NCBI RefSeq assembly: GCF_014252095.1
Contig: NZ_CP059210.1
Location: 124,332 to 188,331 of the forward strand
Source of the DNA: Blattabacterium cuenoti
GTDB taxonomy: Bacteria; Bacteroidota; Bacteroidia; Flavobacteriales; Blattabacteriaceae
DNA length: 64,000 nt
Direction of reading: 5' to 3'
Shown: positions 27,455 to 37,278 of the stretch, one piece after another
Position numbering within the stretch: position 1 is the stretch's first letter
How the letters are laid out: each line of letters opens with the position of its first letter
The notes under the pieces: generated by a model
Told to the model about the DNA's origin: nothing
The model's input: only the letters and a program-made list of their open reading frames with translations
Databases searched by the model: none
Translations under genes and position numbers: made by a program

Positions 27455-28114
27455 TTAAATGAGAACTTTTTTCTTTTTTCTGATTTTAAGTTTCAGAAAC
27501 ACTGGAAATGTGGTTATTAAAACAATGAGTAAAACAATCCATTCCAAGTGATTTTTAAGTTCTGGAAACCTTCTGTCTAGATAGTGTCCAGCTAACATGA
27601 TAGAAAAAGTCCAAGCTAGTGCTCCTATAATATTATAGATCATAAATTTTTTAAAATCAACACGAATTGCCCCTGCAACAATGGGAGCAAAAGTTCGAAA
27701 CATTGGAAGAAATCGACTCATAATCAATGCTGTAGTTTTATATTTATTATAAAATAATTTGGCTATAAGGAGATGTTTTTTCTTAAAAAGAAAGGTATCT
27801 TTTTTTTTATACAATAAATTTCCAGATTTATACCCCAACCAATACCCTTGCATATTCCCAAGAATAGCTACTCCTGCTACAATTAAAATAATTACAAAAA
27901 ATGGGACATTATAAAAATTTTTGCATAAATCTTTTCCGAAAATTCCGGCAGTAAATAATAAAGAATCCCCTGGTAAAAAAAAACCAATAAAAAAACCAGT
28001 CTCTGCAAAAACAATTGCCAAAAGAATAAATAAAGCGGTATTTCCAAAATAGAAAAAAATCCATCTAGGATTGAATAAATGCTGAAAAAAATCCCAAATA
28101 TCTGACATTCTCAA
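27455..28114 (-). CDS. DedA family membrane protein
   Basis: The 219-residue protein has several membrane segments and the DedA/SNARE-associated signature, including ETGFFIGFFLPGDSLLF and SRFLPMFRTFAPIVAGAI with its conserved Arg. DedA proteins act in membrane homeostasis, with recent work pointing to lipid-carrier flipping; the precise substrate here is not predictable. It is convergent with tadA. A TAACTTTG box precedes it. Confidence 0.92.
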   Translation of the reverse strand: MRMSDIWDFFQHLFNPRWIFFYFGNTALFILLAIVFAETGFFIGFFLPGDSLLFTAGIFGKDLCKNFYNVPFFVIILIVAGVAILGNMQGYWLGYKSGNLLYKKKDTFLFKKKHLLIAKLFYNKYKTTALIMSRFLPMFRTFAPIVAGAIRVDFKKFMIYNIIGALAWTFSIMLAGHYLDRRFPELKNHLEWIVLLIVLITTFPVFLKLKIRKKKKVLI

Positions 28115-28144
28115 TAACGAATATGATTGTATTTCAATAAAAAC

Positions 28145-28152
28145 AAAGTTAA
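28145..28152 (-). promoter_or_regulatory. Candidate -7 element for the dedA-family gene
   Basis: The reverse strand has TAACTTTG about 31 bases before the ATG, an exact TAnnTTTG match. A TTTG occurs upstream but about 31 bases away, which is too far, so only the -7 box is supported. Confidence 0.35.
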
Positions 28153-28232
28153 AGATTTCCGTTTTTTATTTAGGAATATTCTCAAAATATAGGTCTAAAA
28201 TATTTATTTTTACAGATATTAATCTGATTTTT

Positions 28233-28352
28233 ATGGAGTACTTTTTCAAAATTATTAATATTTTAGGATGGGGACCAAATATATTTTTCATAATAGTTTT
28301 TATCCTCTTTTTAATTTTTTGGTTATCCAAAATATTTTATTTTATTGATTAA
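28233..28352 (+). CDS. Small single-span membrane protein, unassigned
   Basis: A 39-codon frame starts at an ATG and reads MEYFFKIINILGWGPNIFFI, then a hydrophobic stretch, ending WLSKIFYFID and a TAA. It has one clear membrane helix (about 17-34) and begins in otherwise empty DNA 26 bases before aroB. Flavobacteria carry short one-helix proteins near aroB (possibly DUF6341), and the C-terminal half here vaguely resembles these. That resemblance is from memory and weak. It could also be a chance frame in AT-rich DNA. Confidence 0.4.
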   Translation: MEYFFKIINILGWGPNIFFIIVFILFLIFWLSKIFYFID

Positions 28353-28377
28353 TTTGGTTAAATAAAAAAACACATGT

Positions 28378-29448
28378 ATGTTGTCTGATAAGAGAAAAAT
28401 TTCTTATTTTAATGAAGAAGGCTATAAAATATTGGAAAATTATCTACTTGATCAGGTAGAATCGATAAGAAATACATTTATTTTAGTAGATCATTATACC
28501 AATATTCATTGTCTTCCTATCCTTCTTTCTCATGCAAAATTGTTAGAAAAATCTAATATAATTCAAATTAAACCAGGAGAAAAGGAAAAGAATATTTATA
28601 CCTGCATTCAAATATGGAAAAATCTAGAAAATTTTAAGGCTAATAGAAATAGTTTAATTATTAATTTAGGAGGAGGAGTCATTACAGATATAGGTGGATT
28701 TGTAGCATCTGTATTTAAAAGAGGAGTTCGTTTTATTAATATTCCTACTACGTTATTAGGAATGGTTGATGCATCTGTAGGAGATAAAACAGGAGTTAAT
28801 TTAGAATCCATTAAAAATGAAATAGGTTCTTTTTATTCTCCAGAATTTTTAATTATTGATCCTCATTTTTTAAAAACTCTTCCTGAAAAGGAATTTATTT
28901 CAGGAAAAGCTGAAATGTTTAAACATGGATTGATTGCAGATGAAAAATTTTGGATTAATATGAAATCCTCTACCATGGATGATTATAGAAAATCTTATTC
29001 TCAATGGGGAGATTTAATTCATAAATCCATATTAATAAAAAATAAAATCGTGGAAAAAGACCCTAAAGAAAAAGGATTAAGAAAAATCCTGAATTTTGGA
29101 CATACTATTGGTCATGCTTTGGAAAGCTATTTTATGAATTATCAAAAAGGAAAACTTATACATGGTGTAGCTGTAGCTATGGGAATGGTCTCTGAATCAT
29201 GGTTATCATATAAAGTAAATGGATTGTCTATGAATAGTTATCAAGAAATAAAATCCATTCTTTCTGAATTATATCCTATACAAAATCTATCAGATTTAGA
29301 AATGAATAAAATATTCTCCATCATGGAACATGATAAAAAAAACGATAGAAATAAAATTCAATTTTCCTTATTAAAAACAATAGGAAATTGTTTGTATAAT
29401 TGTCATGTTCCTTATTCCTTAATCAAAGAAAGTTTTTTACAAATTTAA
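28378..29448 (+). CDS. aroB: 3-dehydroquinate synthase
   Basis: The 356-residue protein has the NAD-binding LGGGVITDIGGFVASVFKRG, INIPTTLLGMVDASVGDKTG, and the metal-binding histidines in FGHTIGHALES and LIHGVAVAMGM. It is the second shikimate-pathway step, toward the aromatic amino acids that symbionts provide. No other aro genes lie in the window. Length and motifs are normal. Confidence 0.96.
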   Translation: MLSDKRKISYFNEEGYKILENYLLDQVESIRNTFILVDHYTNIHCLPILLSHAKLLEKSNIIQIKPGEKEKNIYTCIQIWKNLENFKANRNSLIINLGGGVITDIGGFVASVFKRGVRFINIPTTLLGMVDASVGDKTGVNLESIKNEIGSFYSPEFLIIDPHFLKTLPEKEFISGKAEMFKHGLIADEKFWINMKSSTMDDYRKSYSQWGDLIHKSILIKNKIVEKDPKEKGLRKILNFGHTIGHALESYFMNYQKGKLIHGVAVAMGMVSESWLSYKVNGLSMNSYQEIKSILSELYPIQNLSDLEMNKIFSIMEHDKKNDRNKIQFSLLKTIGNCLYNCHVPYSLIKESFLQI

Positions 29449-29493
29449 GAAAAAAATGTATTTTATCTTGATGAATACCATAATGTTTATAAA

Positions 29494-31953
29494 ATGAATG
29501 AAGGAGAAAAATTAATTCCTATTAATATTGAAGATGAAATGAAATCATCTTACATAGATTACTCTATGTCGGTTATTGTATCCAGAGCTCTTCCTGATGC
29601 TAGAGATGGTTTAAAACCTGTACATAGAAGAGTATTATATGGAATGTATCAATTAGGAATTTTTTCGAAAAATCCTTATAAAAAATCGGCTCGTATTGTT
29701 GGAGAAGTATTGGGAAAGTATCATCCACATGGAGACATTTCTGTTTATGAAACAATGGTTCGTATGGCACAAAAATGGACTCTTCGTTATCCATTGATAG
29801 ATGGACAAGGAAATTTTGGTTCATTAGATGCAGATCCACCTGCAGCAATGCGTTATACAGAAGTGAGAATGAAAAAAATATCTGAAGAGATGTTATTGGA
29901 CATCAAAAAAGAAACAGTAGATATGCAATTGAATTTTGATGATTCTATAGAAGAACCTACAGTTTTACCTACAAGAATTCCGAATCTTTTGATTAATGGA
30001 TCTTCTGGAATTGCTGTTGGGATGGCGACCAATATTCCTCCTCATAATTTAAAAGAAACGATCCAAGCTATTTTCGCTTATATTGAGAATGATCAAATAT
30101 CTGTAGAAAAGATAATGGAATATATTAAAGCTCCTGATTTTCCTACGGGTGGAATTATTTATGGATATGAGGGAGTGAAAAAAGCTTTTTATACTGGAAG
30201 AGGACGTATCGTCTTACGTGCTAAAGTTCATTTGGAAGAAATTCAGGGAAGGCAATGTATTATTGTGGATGAAATTCCCTATCAAGTAAATAAAGCAGAA
30301 ATGCTTACTAAAACTGTAGAATTAATGAGAGAAGGGAAAATGGAGGGGATTTATCAGATTCGTGATGAATCTGATAGAAATGGGTTACGTATAGTCTATC
30401 TGCTTAAACAGAATACGAATCCTCATATATTATTGAATAATTTATTCAAATATACCTCTTTGCAAACTTATTTTAATGTAAATAACATTGCTTTAGTTAA
30501 AGGAAAGCCGGTTCAACTAAATATTAAAGATCTTATCAAACATTTTGTTGACCATCGACAGGATGTTATTATTCGTCGTACTCAATACGAATTGAATAAA
30601 TGTAAAGATCGTGTTCATACTTTGACAGGTTTTCTAACTATATTAGATCATTTAGATAAAATGATTGAATTAATTAAAGAATCCAAAGATCATCATGAGG
30701 CTTGTAATAGACTCATTCAAATGTTTAATTTATCTGAAAATCAATCTAGATCTATTTTAGATATGCGTTTACAAAATCTGACTTCTTTAGAGTTAGAGAA
30801 AATAAAAAAAGAATATGAAGAATTAGTAAAGAAAATAGCATATTTAAAAAATGTGTTAATACAACATTCTATACGAATGAAAATTATCAAACAAGAACTT
30901 TTAGATATTCAAGATAAATATCAAGATCAACGGAGAACAGAAATAGATTACTTGGGAAGTGAAGTGCACATAGAAGATCTTATTGAAGATGAACAGGTCG
31001 TTCTCACTATTTCTCATGCAGGATATATTAAAAGAACTTCTTTATCCGAATACAAATGTCAAGGAAGAGGTGGGATAGGAAATCGGGGGGCTTCTGCTAG
31101 AGAGTCTGATTTTTTCAAACATCTTCTCATAGCTACAAATCATCAATATTTGCTTTTTTTCACAGAAAAAGGAAAATGTTTTTGGTTAAGAGTTTATGAA
31201 ATTCCAGAGAGATCAAAAATATCTAAAGGAAGAGCTATCCAAAATATGATTCAATTGCCACCAGATGATAAAGTAAATGCCTATATATTAACTGGAGATT
31301 TAAAAAATAAAAAGTATGTACAAAATCATTACGTGATGATGGTTACTCAAAAAGGAATTATTAAAAAAACTTCTTTAGAAAACTACTCACGTCCTAGAAA
31401 AGATGGAATTAATGCTATTGTGATTCGTCAAGGAGATTCTTTATTAGAAGCCATCTTAACCAAGGGAAATAGTCATGTTTTTATTGCTGTAAGAAGTGGA
31501 AAAATAATTCGTTTTTCAGAAAAAAAAGTTCGTGTTACTGGAAGAAATTCTTCTGGAGTAAGAGGAATTGATTTATCTATTTCATCAGAGGATACTGTAA
31601 TTGGAATGGTATGTGTAGAAGGACAGGAAAAAGGATATTTATTAGTTGTTTCGGAAAAAGGATTTGGGAAAAGAACTAATCTAAAAAATTATCGGATAAC
31701 CAATCGTGGGGGGAAAGGAATCAAAACAATAAATATCACTCAAAAAACAGGTAGTTTAATTTCTATAAAACATGTCACGAATCAAGATGATCTAATGATC
31801 ATTAAAAAATCCGGAATAATTATTCGTATTTCTGTATCAGATATACGAGTAATGGGAAGGGATACCCAAGGGGTAAGGTTAATTAACCTAAAAGAAAAAG
31901 ACGAGATTGCAGATGTTGAAAAAGTTAGTCATCCAATAATGGATTTTCATTAA
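29494..31953 (+). CDS. gyrA: DNA gyrase subunit A
   Basis: The 819-residue protein has the catalytic Tyr121 ([10 protein letters not shown]), the winged-helix N terminus ([20 protein letters not shown]) and six beta-propeller repeats in the C-terminal domain, with a GyrA box ([10 protein letters not shown]) that separates it from ParC. The usual Ser at E. coli position 83 is Ile82 here, and E. coli Asp87 is Glu86. It introduces negative supercoils with GyrB. Its 3' end overlaps the convergent ctpA by 29 bases. Confidence 0.97.
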   Translation: MNEGEKLIPINIEDEMKSSYIDYSMSVIVSRALPDARDGLKPVHRRVLYGMYQLGIFSKNPYKKSARIVGEVLGKYHPHGDISVYETMVRMAQKWTLRYPLIDGQGNFGSLDADPPAAMRYTEVRMKKISEEMLLDIKKETVDMQLNFDDSIEEPTVLPTRIPNLLINGSSGIAVGMATNIPPHNLKETIQAIFAYIENDQISVEKIMEYIKAPDFPTGGIIYGYEGVKKAFYTGRGRIVLRAKVHLEEIQGRQCIIVDEIPYQVNKAEMLTKTVELMREGKMEGIYQIRDESDRNGLRIVYLLKQNTNPHILLNNLFKYTSLQTYFNVNNIALVKGKPVQLNIKDLIKHFVDHRQDVIIRRTQYELNKCKDRVHTLTGFLTILDHLDKMIELIKESKDHHEACNRLIQMFNLSENQSRSILDMRLQNLTSLELEKIKKEYEELVKKIAYLKNVLIQHSIRMKIIKQELLDIQDKYQDQRRTEIDYLGSEVHIEDLIEDEQVVLTISHAGYIKRTSLSEYKCQGRGGIGNRGASARESDFFKHLLIATNHQYLLFFTEKGKCFWLRVYEIPERSKISKGRAIQNMIQLPPDDKVNAYILTGDLKNKKYVQNHYVMMVTQKGIIKKTSLENYSRPRKDGINAIVIRQGDSLLEAILTKGNSHVFIAVRSGKIIRFSEKKVRVTGRNSSGVRGIDLSISSEDTVIGMVCVEGQEKGYLLVVSEKGFGKRTNLKNYRITNRGGKGIKTINITQKTGSLISIKHVTNQDDLMIIKKSGIIIRISVSDIRVMGRDTQGVRLINLKEKDEIADVEKVSHPIMDFH

Positions 31954-34012
31954 AATCTCGTAAAATATTTATACATTCTTCTATATGAAAATCGTTCAAC
32001 AAATTTTTTTTCCATTCTTTGTCAAGTTTTGAGATGATTTGGTAAGAAGGAGGATAATTTCGTAATTCATATATATTCAAGTAATTCTTTAATGATTGAA
32101 AATTTGCATTTATTTTTTGCATTTTTAAATTTTCATCCCAAAAATCTTTCCAATTTAGAGGAATATATTTTTTATTCAAAAAATTTTTTTCTAATAATTG
32201 TATGGTTTGATATATGGTCATCATATCCTGATATTTTTTCAAACGATTGATACTTTTCCACTTTATTTTTTCTAAATCTATTTTTCCTTTCCATGGTTTG
32301 TAAGAAATAGAATCAATCCGATCCCACATCATAGAATTTGGTTGGTCCTTTTCCATTCCTTTAACTAAGCAAGAAATATTATTTGGAATAACTATATCTG
32401 GATTGACCCCCTTTAATTGAGTAGAACTCCCATTGATACGATAAAATTTATTCATAGTGAATTTTAAGGCTCCCAATTCTTTTTTAGAAAAAAGAAATCT
32501 ATTTAAGGGATAAAAGGTTTGAACTGTCCCCTTTCCATAGGTTTGATAGCCACCAACAATAATTCCTCTTTGATAATCGGCTATAGACGCAGCAAGAATT
32601 TCTGAAGCGGATGCTGATAATTCATTAACTAAAATAACAAGCGGCCCTTTCCAAAGCAGTTCATGATTGTTATTTTTTAGTATTTTCTTTCTTCCAGAAG
32701 AAATACCTACTTGTACTATAGGAACTTTTCCCAAAAAGAAACCAGCAATTTCTATAACAGTTTCTAATGATCCTCCTCCATTATTTCTGATATCTATAAT
32801 CAAACCTTTTATTTTTTCCTTTTTTAGTTCTTGAATAATCTTTTTCATATCTTTAGCCGCATTTCTTCCGTCTTTATTTTCAGGATTAAAATAAAATTCT
32901 GGTAAGAATATCAACCCATACTTATTCTCATTATCCAATATTGTGACACTTTTTGCAAAAATTTCTTTTTTTTCAATAACATCCCTAATGAGGATGACTT
33001 CTTTTATAGAACCATCTTTTTTTTGAATTGTTAATTTCACTTTACTTCCTTTTTTTCCTCTTATAAGACGAATTGAATTTTCCAATAACATTCCAATAAT
33101 ATTTTTGGATTCTGAATTTATATCTTTTGCCACTCTAATAATTTTATCTCCTACTTCTATTTTTTTACTCTTCCATGCGGGTCCACCAACAAGAAGTTTT
33201 ACAATGGTGGCATAACCTTTATGATCTTGCAATTCAACTCCAATTCCTTCTGTTTTTCCAGATATATTAAAATCAAAATTTTCCTTTTCTTTAGGAGAAA
33301 AATAGTTAGTATGAGGATCATATTGCGAGGTAATAGTATTTACGTACATGGAAAACCAGTCTGTTTTTTTTTTCATTTTTAATTTTCTAAAATATTCTTG
33401 CATATGTTCCTCTACCTTTTTTCTTGCTTTTTTTTCCTGGTTCATCCATCTGACATTTTTTTTTGTGGATTTCCAAATATTTCCTTCTTGTGGAGAAACT
33501 ATTTCCATCAAAGTCAAATATTTTAGATACTTTCTCCACTCTTCTATCCATTCTTTTTTATTTTTAGGATAATAAATTTTCTGTTCTCCAGGAATATATA
33601 CTTCTTTTTTATGAAAATTAAAAGGTTTTTTTAAAATCTTATAACAGATATTCTCTACTTCTTTTATTCTTTGAGAAAAACATTTCATTATAATGTTAAA
33701 AAAAGTGGGATCTCCATGAATCCAAGATTCGTCTAGTTTTTCTCTATAAAAAGAAATATCTTCTAAATCTTTTTGTAAGAAAAAACGTTTTTGAAAATCT
33801 AAATTTGAAAAATATTGCTTATATACTTTTTTTGAAAATTCATTATTAATTTTAATAGGATTAGGATGTAAAAAATAGAGCGTTTGATATATAGTTTTTA
33901 ATATGATACGATGTGTTTCTTCTTCTCCTTTTGGAGAACAGAAACTTAATAAAAAAGTAAAAATAAAACCAATTATTATATACTTAAAATTTTTAATTGA
34001 ATCTACGATCAT
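31925..34012 (-). CDS. prc: Carboxy-terminal processing protease (Prc/CtpA, S41)
   Basis: The 695-residue protein starts with a signal peptide ([17 protein letters not shown]; Cys25 could be a lipoprotein site though the box is imperfect). A long helical N-terminal region, a PDZ domain (about 250-330) and the S41 peptidase core follow. The core has [17 protein letters not shown] (catalytic Ser) and [10 protein letters not shown] (catalytic Lys). A C-terminal Tsp-like domain completes it. It cleaves proteins in the periplasm. It is larger than CtpA and fits the E. coli Prc size class. Confidence 0.94.
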   Translation of the reverse strand: MIVDSIKNFKYIIIGFIFTFLLSFCSPKGEEETHRIILKTIYQTLYFLHPNPIKINNEFSKKVYKQYFSNLDFQKRFFLQKDLEDISFYREKLDESWIHGDPTFFNIIMKCFSQRIKEVENICYKILKKPFNFHKKEVYIPGEQKIYYPKNKKEWIEEWRKYLKYLTLMEIVSPQEGNIWKSTKKNVRWMNQEKKARKKVEEHMQEYFRKLKMKKKTDWFSMYVNTITSQYDPHTNYFSPKEKENFDFNISGKTEGIGVELQDHKGYATIVKLLVGGPAWKSKKIEVGDKIIRVAKDINSESKNIIGMLLENSIRLIRGKKGSKVKLTIQKKDGSIKEVILIRDVIEKKEIFAKSVTILDNENKYGLIFLPEFYFNPENKDGRNAAKDMKKIIQELKKEKIKGLIIDIRNNGGGSLETVIEIAGFFLGKVPIVQVGISSGRKKILKNNNHELLWKGPLVILVNELSASASEILAASIADYQRGIIVGGYQTYGKGTVQTFYPLNRFLFSKKELGALKFTMNKFYRINGSSTQLKGVNPDIVIPNNISCLVKGMEKDQPNSMMWDRIDSISYKPWKGKIDLEKIKWKSINRLKKYQDMMTIYQTIQLLEKNFLNKKYIPLNWKDFWDENLKMQKINANFQSLKNYLNIYELRNYPPSYQIISKLDKEWKKNLLNDFHIEECINILRDFNENPLLDD

Positions 34013-34063
34013 ACTAATACAATAAATAATAAAATTACAAATATCTAGATCCTAGATGAAAAA

Positions 34064-34867
34064 ATGAAAAACAAACCAATTATTTTAGTAACAAATGATG
34101 ATGGGATTATAGCTCCTGGAATTCGAACTCTTGTTCATACGATGAATTCTTTAGGAGATGTATATGTGGTCGCTCCAAATAAACCTAAATCTGGAATAGG
34201 ACATGCTATAACTATGGATACAGTTGTTTATTGTGATTCTGTAAAGATTGACAATGGAATCCAAAAAGAATGGGAATGTTCAGGAACTCCTGTAGACTGT
34301 GTGAAATTAGCAATCAATCACATTCTTCCAAAAAAACCGGATATCTGTGTATCTGGAATTAATCATGGATCAAATTCTTCCATAAATATCATGTATTCTG
34401 GAACAATTTCTGCGGTAATAGAAGCTGGAATAGAAGGAATTCCATCAGTTGGTTTTTCTCTTTTAGATTTTGATTGGGATGCAGATTTTGAACCATCCAA
34501 AAAATATGTATGGAAAATTGTAAAAAAAATTCTTCAGAATCCCATGAAAAAAGGAATCCTTAGTCTCAATGTGAATATTCCAAAATTGAGAAAAGAAGAA
34601 ATTAGAGGGATTAAAATATGCAGACAGGCAGAAGCTAAATGGAAAGAAAGTTTTGATCAACGTTATAATCCAAAAGGAAGAGCTTATTATTGGTTAGTAG
34701 GAGATTTTATTAATTTTGATAAAGAATCAGATACGGATGAATGGGCTTTAAAAAATGGATATGTTTCTGTGGTTCCTATTAAATTCGATTTCACAGATTA
34801 TTCAATTTTAAATATTTTAAGATCTTGGAATTTCATATTGTTCATGTTTTTTTGGAAATCATTTTAA
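34064..34867 (+). CDS. surE: 5'/3'-nucleotidase SurE
   Basis: The 267-residue protein has the metal site ILVTNDDGIIAPGI, the SGTPVDCVKLAI segment and CVSGINHGSNSSINIMYSGT, all defining SurE. It hydrolyses nucleoside monophosphates. Length is slightly above the usual 250-260, with a hydrophobic C-terminal tail that could be a local extension. It lies 17 bases upstream of ruvB. Confidence 0.95.
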   Translation: MKNKPIILVTNDDGIIAPGIRTLVHTMNSLGDVYVVAPNKPKSGIGHAITMDTVVYCDSVKIDNGIQKEWECSGTPVDCVKLAINHILPKKPDICVSGINHGSNSSINIMYSGTISAVIEAGIEGIPSVGFSLLDFDWDADFEPSKKYVWKIVKKILQNPMKKGILSLNVNIPKLRKEEIRGIKICRQAEAKWKESFDQRYNPKGRAYYWLVGDFINFDKESDTDEWALKNGYVSVVPIKFDFTDYSILNILRSWNFILFMFFWKSF

Positions 34868-34884
34868 AAAAAACTTTATAAATC

Positions 34885-35850
34885 GTGTCATCTCTTGTAG
34901 AAAGAACTTTGAATCCAAAAAAATTTCAAGATTTTGTTGGACAAAAGGATATATTAGATAATTTAAAAATTTTTATTCAAGCTGCTAAAAAAAGAAAAGA
35001 GTCTTTGGATCATATCCTATTTCATGGACCTCCAGGATTAGGAAAAACTACGCTAGCTCATATAGTTGCCAATGAATTAGATGTTAAAATCACTGTTACT
35101 TCAGGATCTGTTTTAGATAAACCAGGGGATTTAGCAGGATTACTCATTCATTTAAAGTCAAATGATGTTCTGTTTATTGATGAAATTCATCGTCTATCAC
35201 CTATAGTGGAAGAATATTTATATTCTGCTATGGAAAATTATAAAATAGATATTATAATTAATTCTGGATCTAATGCCAGATCAGTTCAAATTGATTTATC
35301 TCCTTTTACTTTAATAGGAGCTACCACAAGATCTGGATTATTAACAGCTCCTATGCGTTCTAGATTTGGAATTAATAGTCGGTTAACCTATTACAGAAAA
35401 GAATTATTAAAGGACATTGTAGCTAGAAGAGCAAAAACATTAAATATTTCAATAACTGAAGAAGCCTCTTATGAAATTGCTAATCGAAGTAGAGGAACTC
35501 CACGCATAGCTAATGCTCTACTTCGTAGAGTTCGTGATTTTGCTCAAATAAAAGGAAACGGGACCATAGATATTCATATTTGTGATTTAGGATTACAAGC
35601 ACTTAATGTGGATAAATATGGATTAGACGAAATGGATAACAGAATCCTTACATCTATTATAGATTATTTTAAAGGAGGCCCAGTGGGAATAAATACGATA
35701 GCAACAGCTGTCAATGAAAATCCTGATACTATAGAAGAAGTTTATGAACCTTTTCTTATTCAAGAAGGATATTTAGTAAGAACCCCTCGAGGTAGAAAAG
35801 CAACATTATTAGCTTATAGACATCTTAAACGAGATTTTGACAGAAGATAA
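34885..35850 (+). CDS. ruvB: Holliday junction branch migration ATPase RuvB
   Basis: A GTG start gives 321 residues beginning [20 protein letters not shown]; no in-frame start exists further upstream before a stop. It has Walker A ([11 protein letters not shown]), Walker B (LFIDEIHRL), sensor 1 (LIGATTRSG) and the arginine-finger region, with the winged-helix C terminus ([20 protein letters not shown]). It drives branch migration with RuvA. The N terminus is a little shorter than in E. coli (336), but the AAA+ core is complete. Confidence 0.96.
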   Translation: MSSLVERTLNPKKFQDFVGQKDILDNLKIFIQAAKKRKESLDHILFHGPPGLGKTTLAHIVANELDVKITVTSGSVLDKPGDLAGLLIHLKSNDVLFIDEIHRLSPIVEEYLYSAMENYKIDIIINSGSNARSVQIDLSPFTLIGATTRSGLLTAPMRSRFGINSRLTYYRKELLKDIVARRAKTLNISITEEASYEIANRSRGTPRIANALLRRVRDFAQIKGNGTIDIHICDLGLQALNVDKYGLDEMDNRILTSIIDYFKGGPVGINTIATAVNENPDTIEEVYEPFLIQEGYLVRTPRGRKATLLAYRHLKRDFDRR

Positions 35851-35876
35851 ATGATAGAAAATTGAGTTGAAAGATT

Positions 35877-35908
35877 TTTGTTTTTATCTATTTATAAAAT
35901 TAACTTTG
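35877..35908 (+). promoter_or_regulatory. Promoter candidate for the purine cluster
   Basis: TTTG (35877-35880) and TAACTTTG (35901-35908) are separated by exactly 20 bases, the best match in the window to the Bacteroidetes TTTG/TAnnTTTG promoter. Transcription would begin about 23 bases before the purA ATG. No purine-riboswitch or PurR-box-like element is seen. Confidence 0.6.
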
Positions 35909-35937
35909 TTAAAAGTCTCAAATTATAAAAAAATATC

Positions 35938-37245
35938 ATGCCTTCAAATGTTCTTGTTGGTCTCCAATGGGGTGACGAGGGAAAAGGAAAAATTACAGAT
36001 CTTTTTTCCAAAAATTCAAATTATGTAATTCGTTATCAAGGAGGAAATAATTCAGGTCATTCTATTCACATTAATAATCGTTATTTTATTCTTCATTCAA
36101 TTCCTTCTGGAGTAGTTTATCCTTCTGTTAAATGTATTATAGGTCCTGGAGTAGTTATTGATCCTAGATCTTTAATTCAAGAAATAAAAGATATAGAATC
36201 AATAGGAATCAATACCTCTCAAATTTTTTTGGCAAAAAGAGCACATCTCACTATGCCATACCATCGTCTTTTAGATAAATACAAGGAAGAATCATTAGGA
36301 AATAAATCTATTGGAACTACACATCGTGGAATTGGTCCTACTTATGAAGATAAAATAGCCCGTATGGGTATACGGGTTTTAGATTTTTTAAATCAAAAAA
36401 TTTTTTATAGGAAATTAAAGGAAAACATTGATTATAAAAATCAGATTATAACAAAAATATATAAAAGAAACCCTATTTCTTTCGAAGAAATATACGAAGA
36501 ATATATGGAATATGCTAAAGAACTTCATCCACGTATTATTGACGCTGTACATGAAATTCATAGAGCTTTTCATGAAGAAAAAAAAATTCTTTTTGAGGGA
36601 GCTCAAGCTATGCTACTAGACATCAATTATGGTACATATCCATATGTAACCACTTCTTCAACTTCTACAGGAGGAGTTTGTGTAGGATCTGGGGTGCCAC
36701 CCACTTTCTTAAAAAATTTTCTCGGAATAGCAAAAGCTTATTGTACCCGTGTAGGATATGGACCATTTCCTACAGAAATTAAAAATAAAGATATGAGTCA
36801 TTTCATCAGAGAAAAAGGAAAAGAATATGGAGCCACTACAAAAAGACCAAGAAGGTGTGGATGGTTAGATTTGTTCTCTCTAAAATATTCTTGTATGATA
36901 AACGGAATTAATTATTTAATCATTACAAAATTAGATGTTTTAAGTCAATTAGAAACTATCAAAGTCTGTGTAAAATACAGGATTCGTGGAAATATTCTTC
37001 AAAATTTTCCAGCAAATATAGAATTGTTTGAAGAAAAAGTAGAAGCTATTTATATGGATTTTCCTGGTTGGAAACAAAATATTTCTCAAATTCATGAATA
37101 TGAAGAATTACCAAAAAATTGCAAAAAATATATTAATTTTATTGAAAGTTATCTAAATTTGGATATTCTATTAATTTCTGTGGGATCTGAAAGAAGTCAA
37201 AATATAATCAAAGATAAATCTTCCTTTTTTAAAATATTTTCCTAG
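35938..37245 (+). CDS. purA: Adenylosuccinate synthetase
   Basis: The 435-residue protein has the GTP-binding start GLQWGDEGKGKITDLF, the IMP-binding STTSTGG-like segment and RGIGPTYEDKIARMGIRV. It joins IMP and aspartate, the first step from IMP to AMP. It opens the long plus-strand purine cluster, directly behind the best promoter in the window, and precedes purB by about 33 bases. Confidence 0.97.
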   Translation: MPSNVLVGLQWGDEGKGKITDLFSKNSNYVIRYQGGNNSGHSIHINNRYFILHSIPSGVVYPSVKCIIGPGVVIDPRSLIQEIKDIESIGINTSQIFLAKRAHLTMPYHRLLDKYKEESLGNKSIGTTHRGIGPTYEDKIARMGIRVLDFLNQKIFYRKLKENIDYKNQIITKIYKRNPISFEEIYEEYMEYAKELHPRIIDAVHEIHRAFHEEKKILFEGAQAMLLDINYGTYPYVTTSSTSTGGVCVGSGVPPTFLKNFLGIAKAYCTRVGYGPFPTEIKNKDMSHFIREKGKEYGATTKRPRRCGWLDLFSLKYSCMINGINYLIITKLDVLSQLETIKVCVKYRIRGNILQNFPANIELFEEKVEAIYMDFPGWKQNISQIHEYEELPKNCKKYINFIESYLNLDILLISVGSERSQNIIKDKSSFFKIFS

Positions 37246-37278
37246 CTAGAAATAAACCGATTAATAAAAAATATTTTT

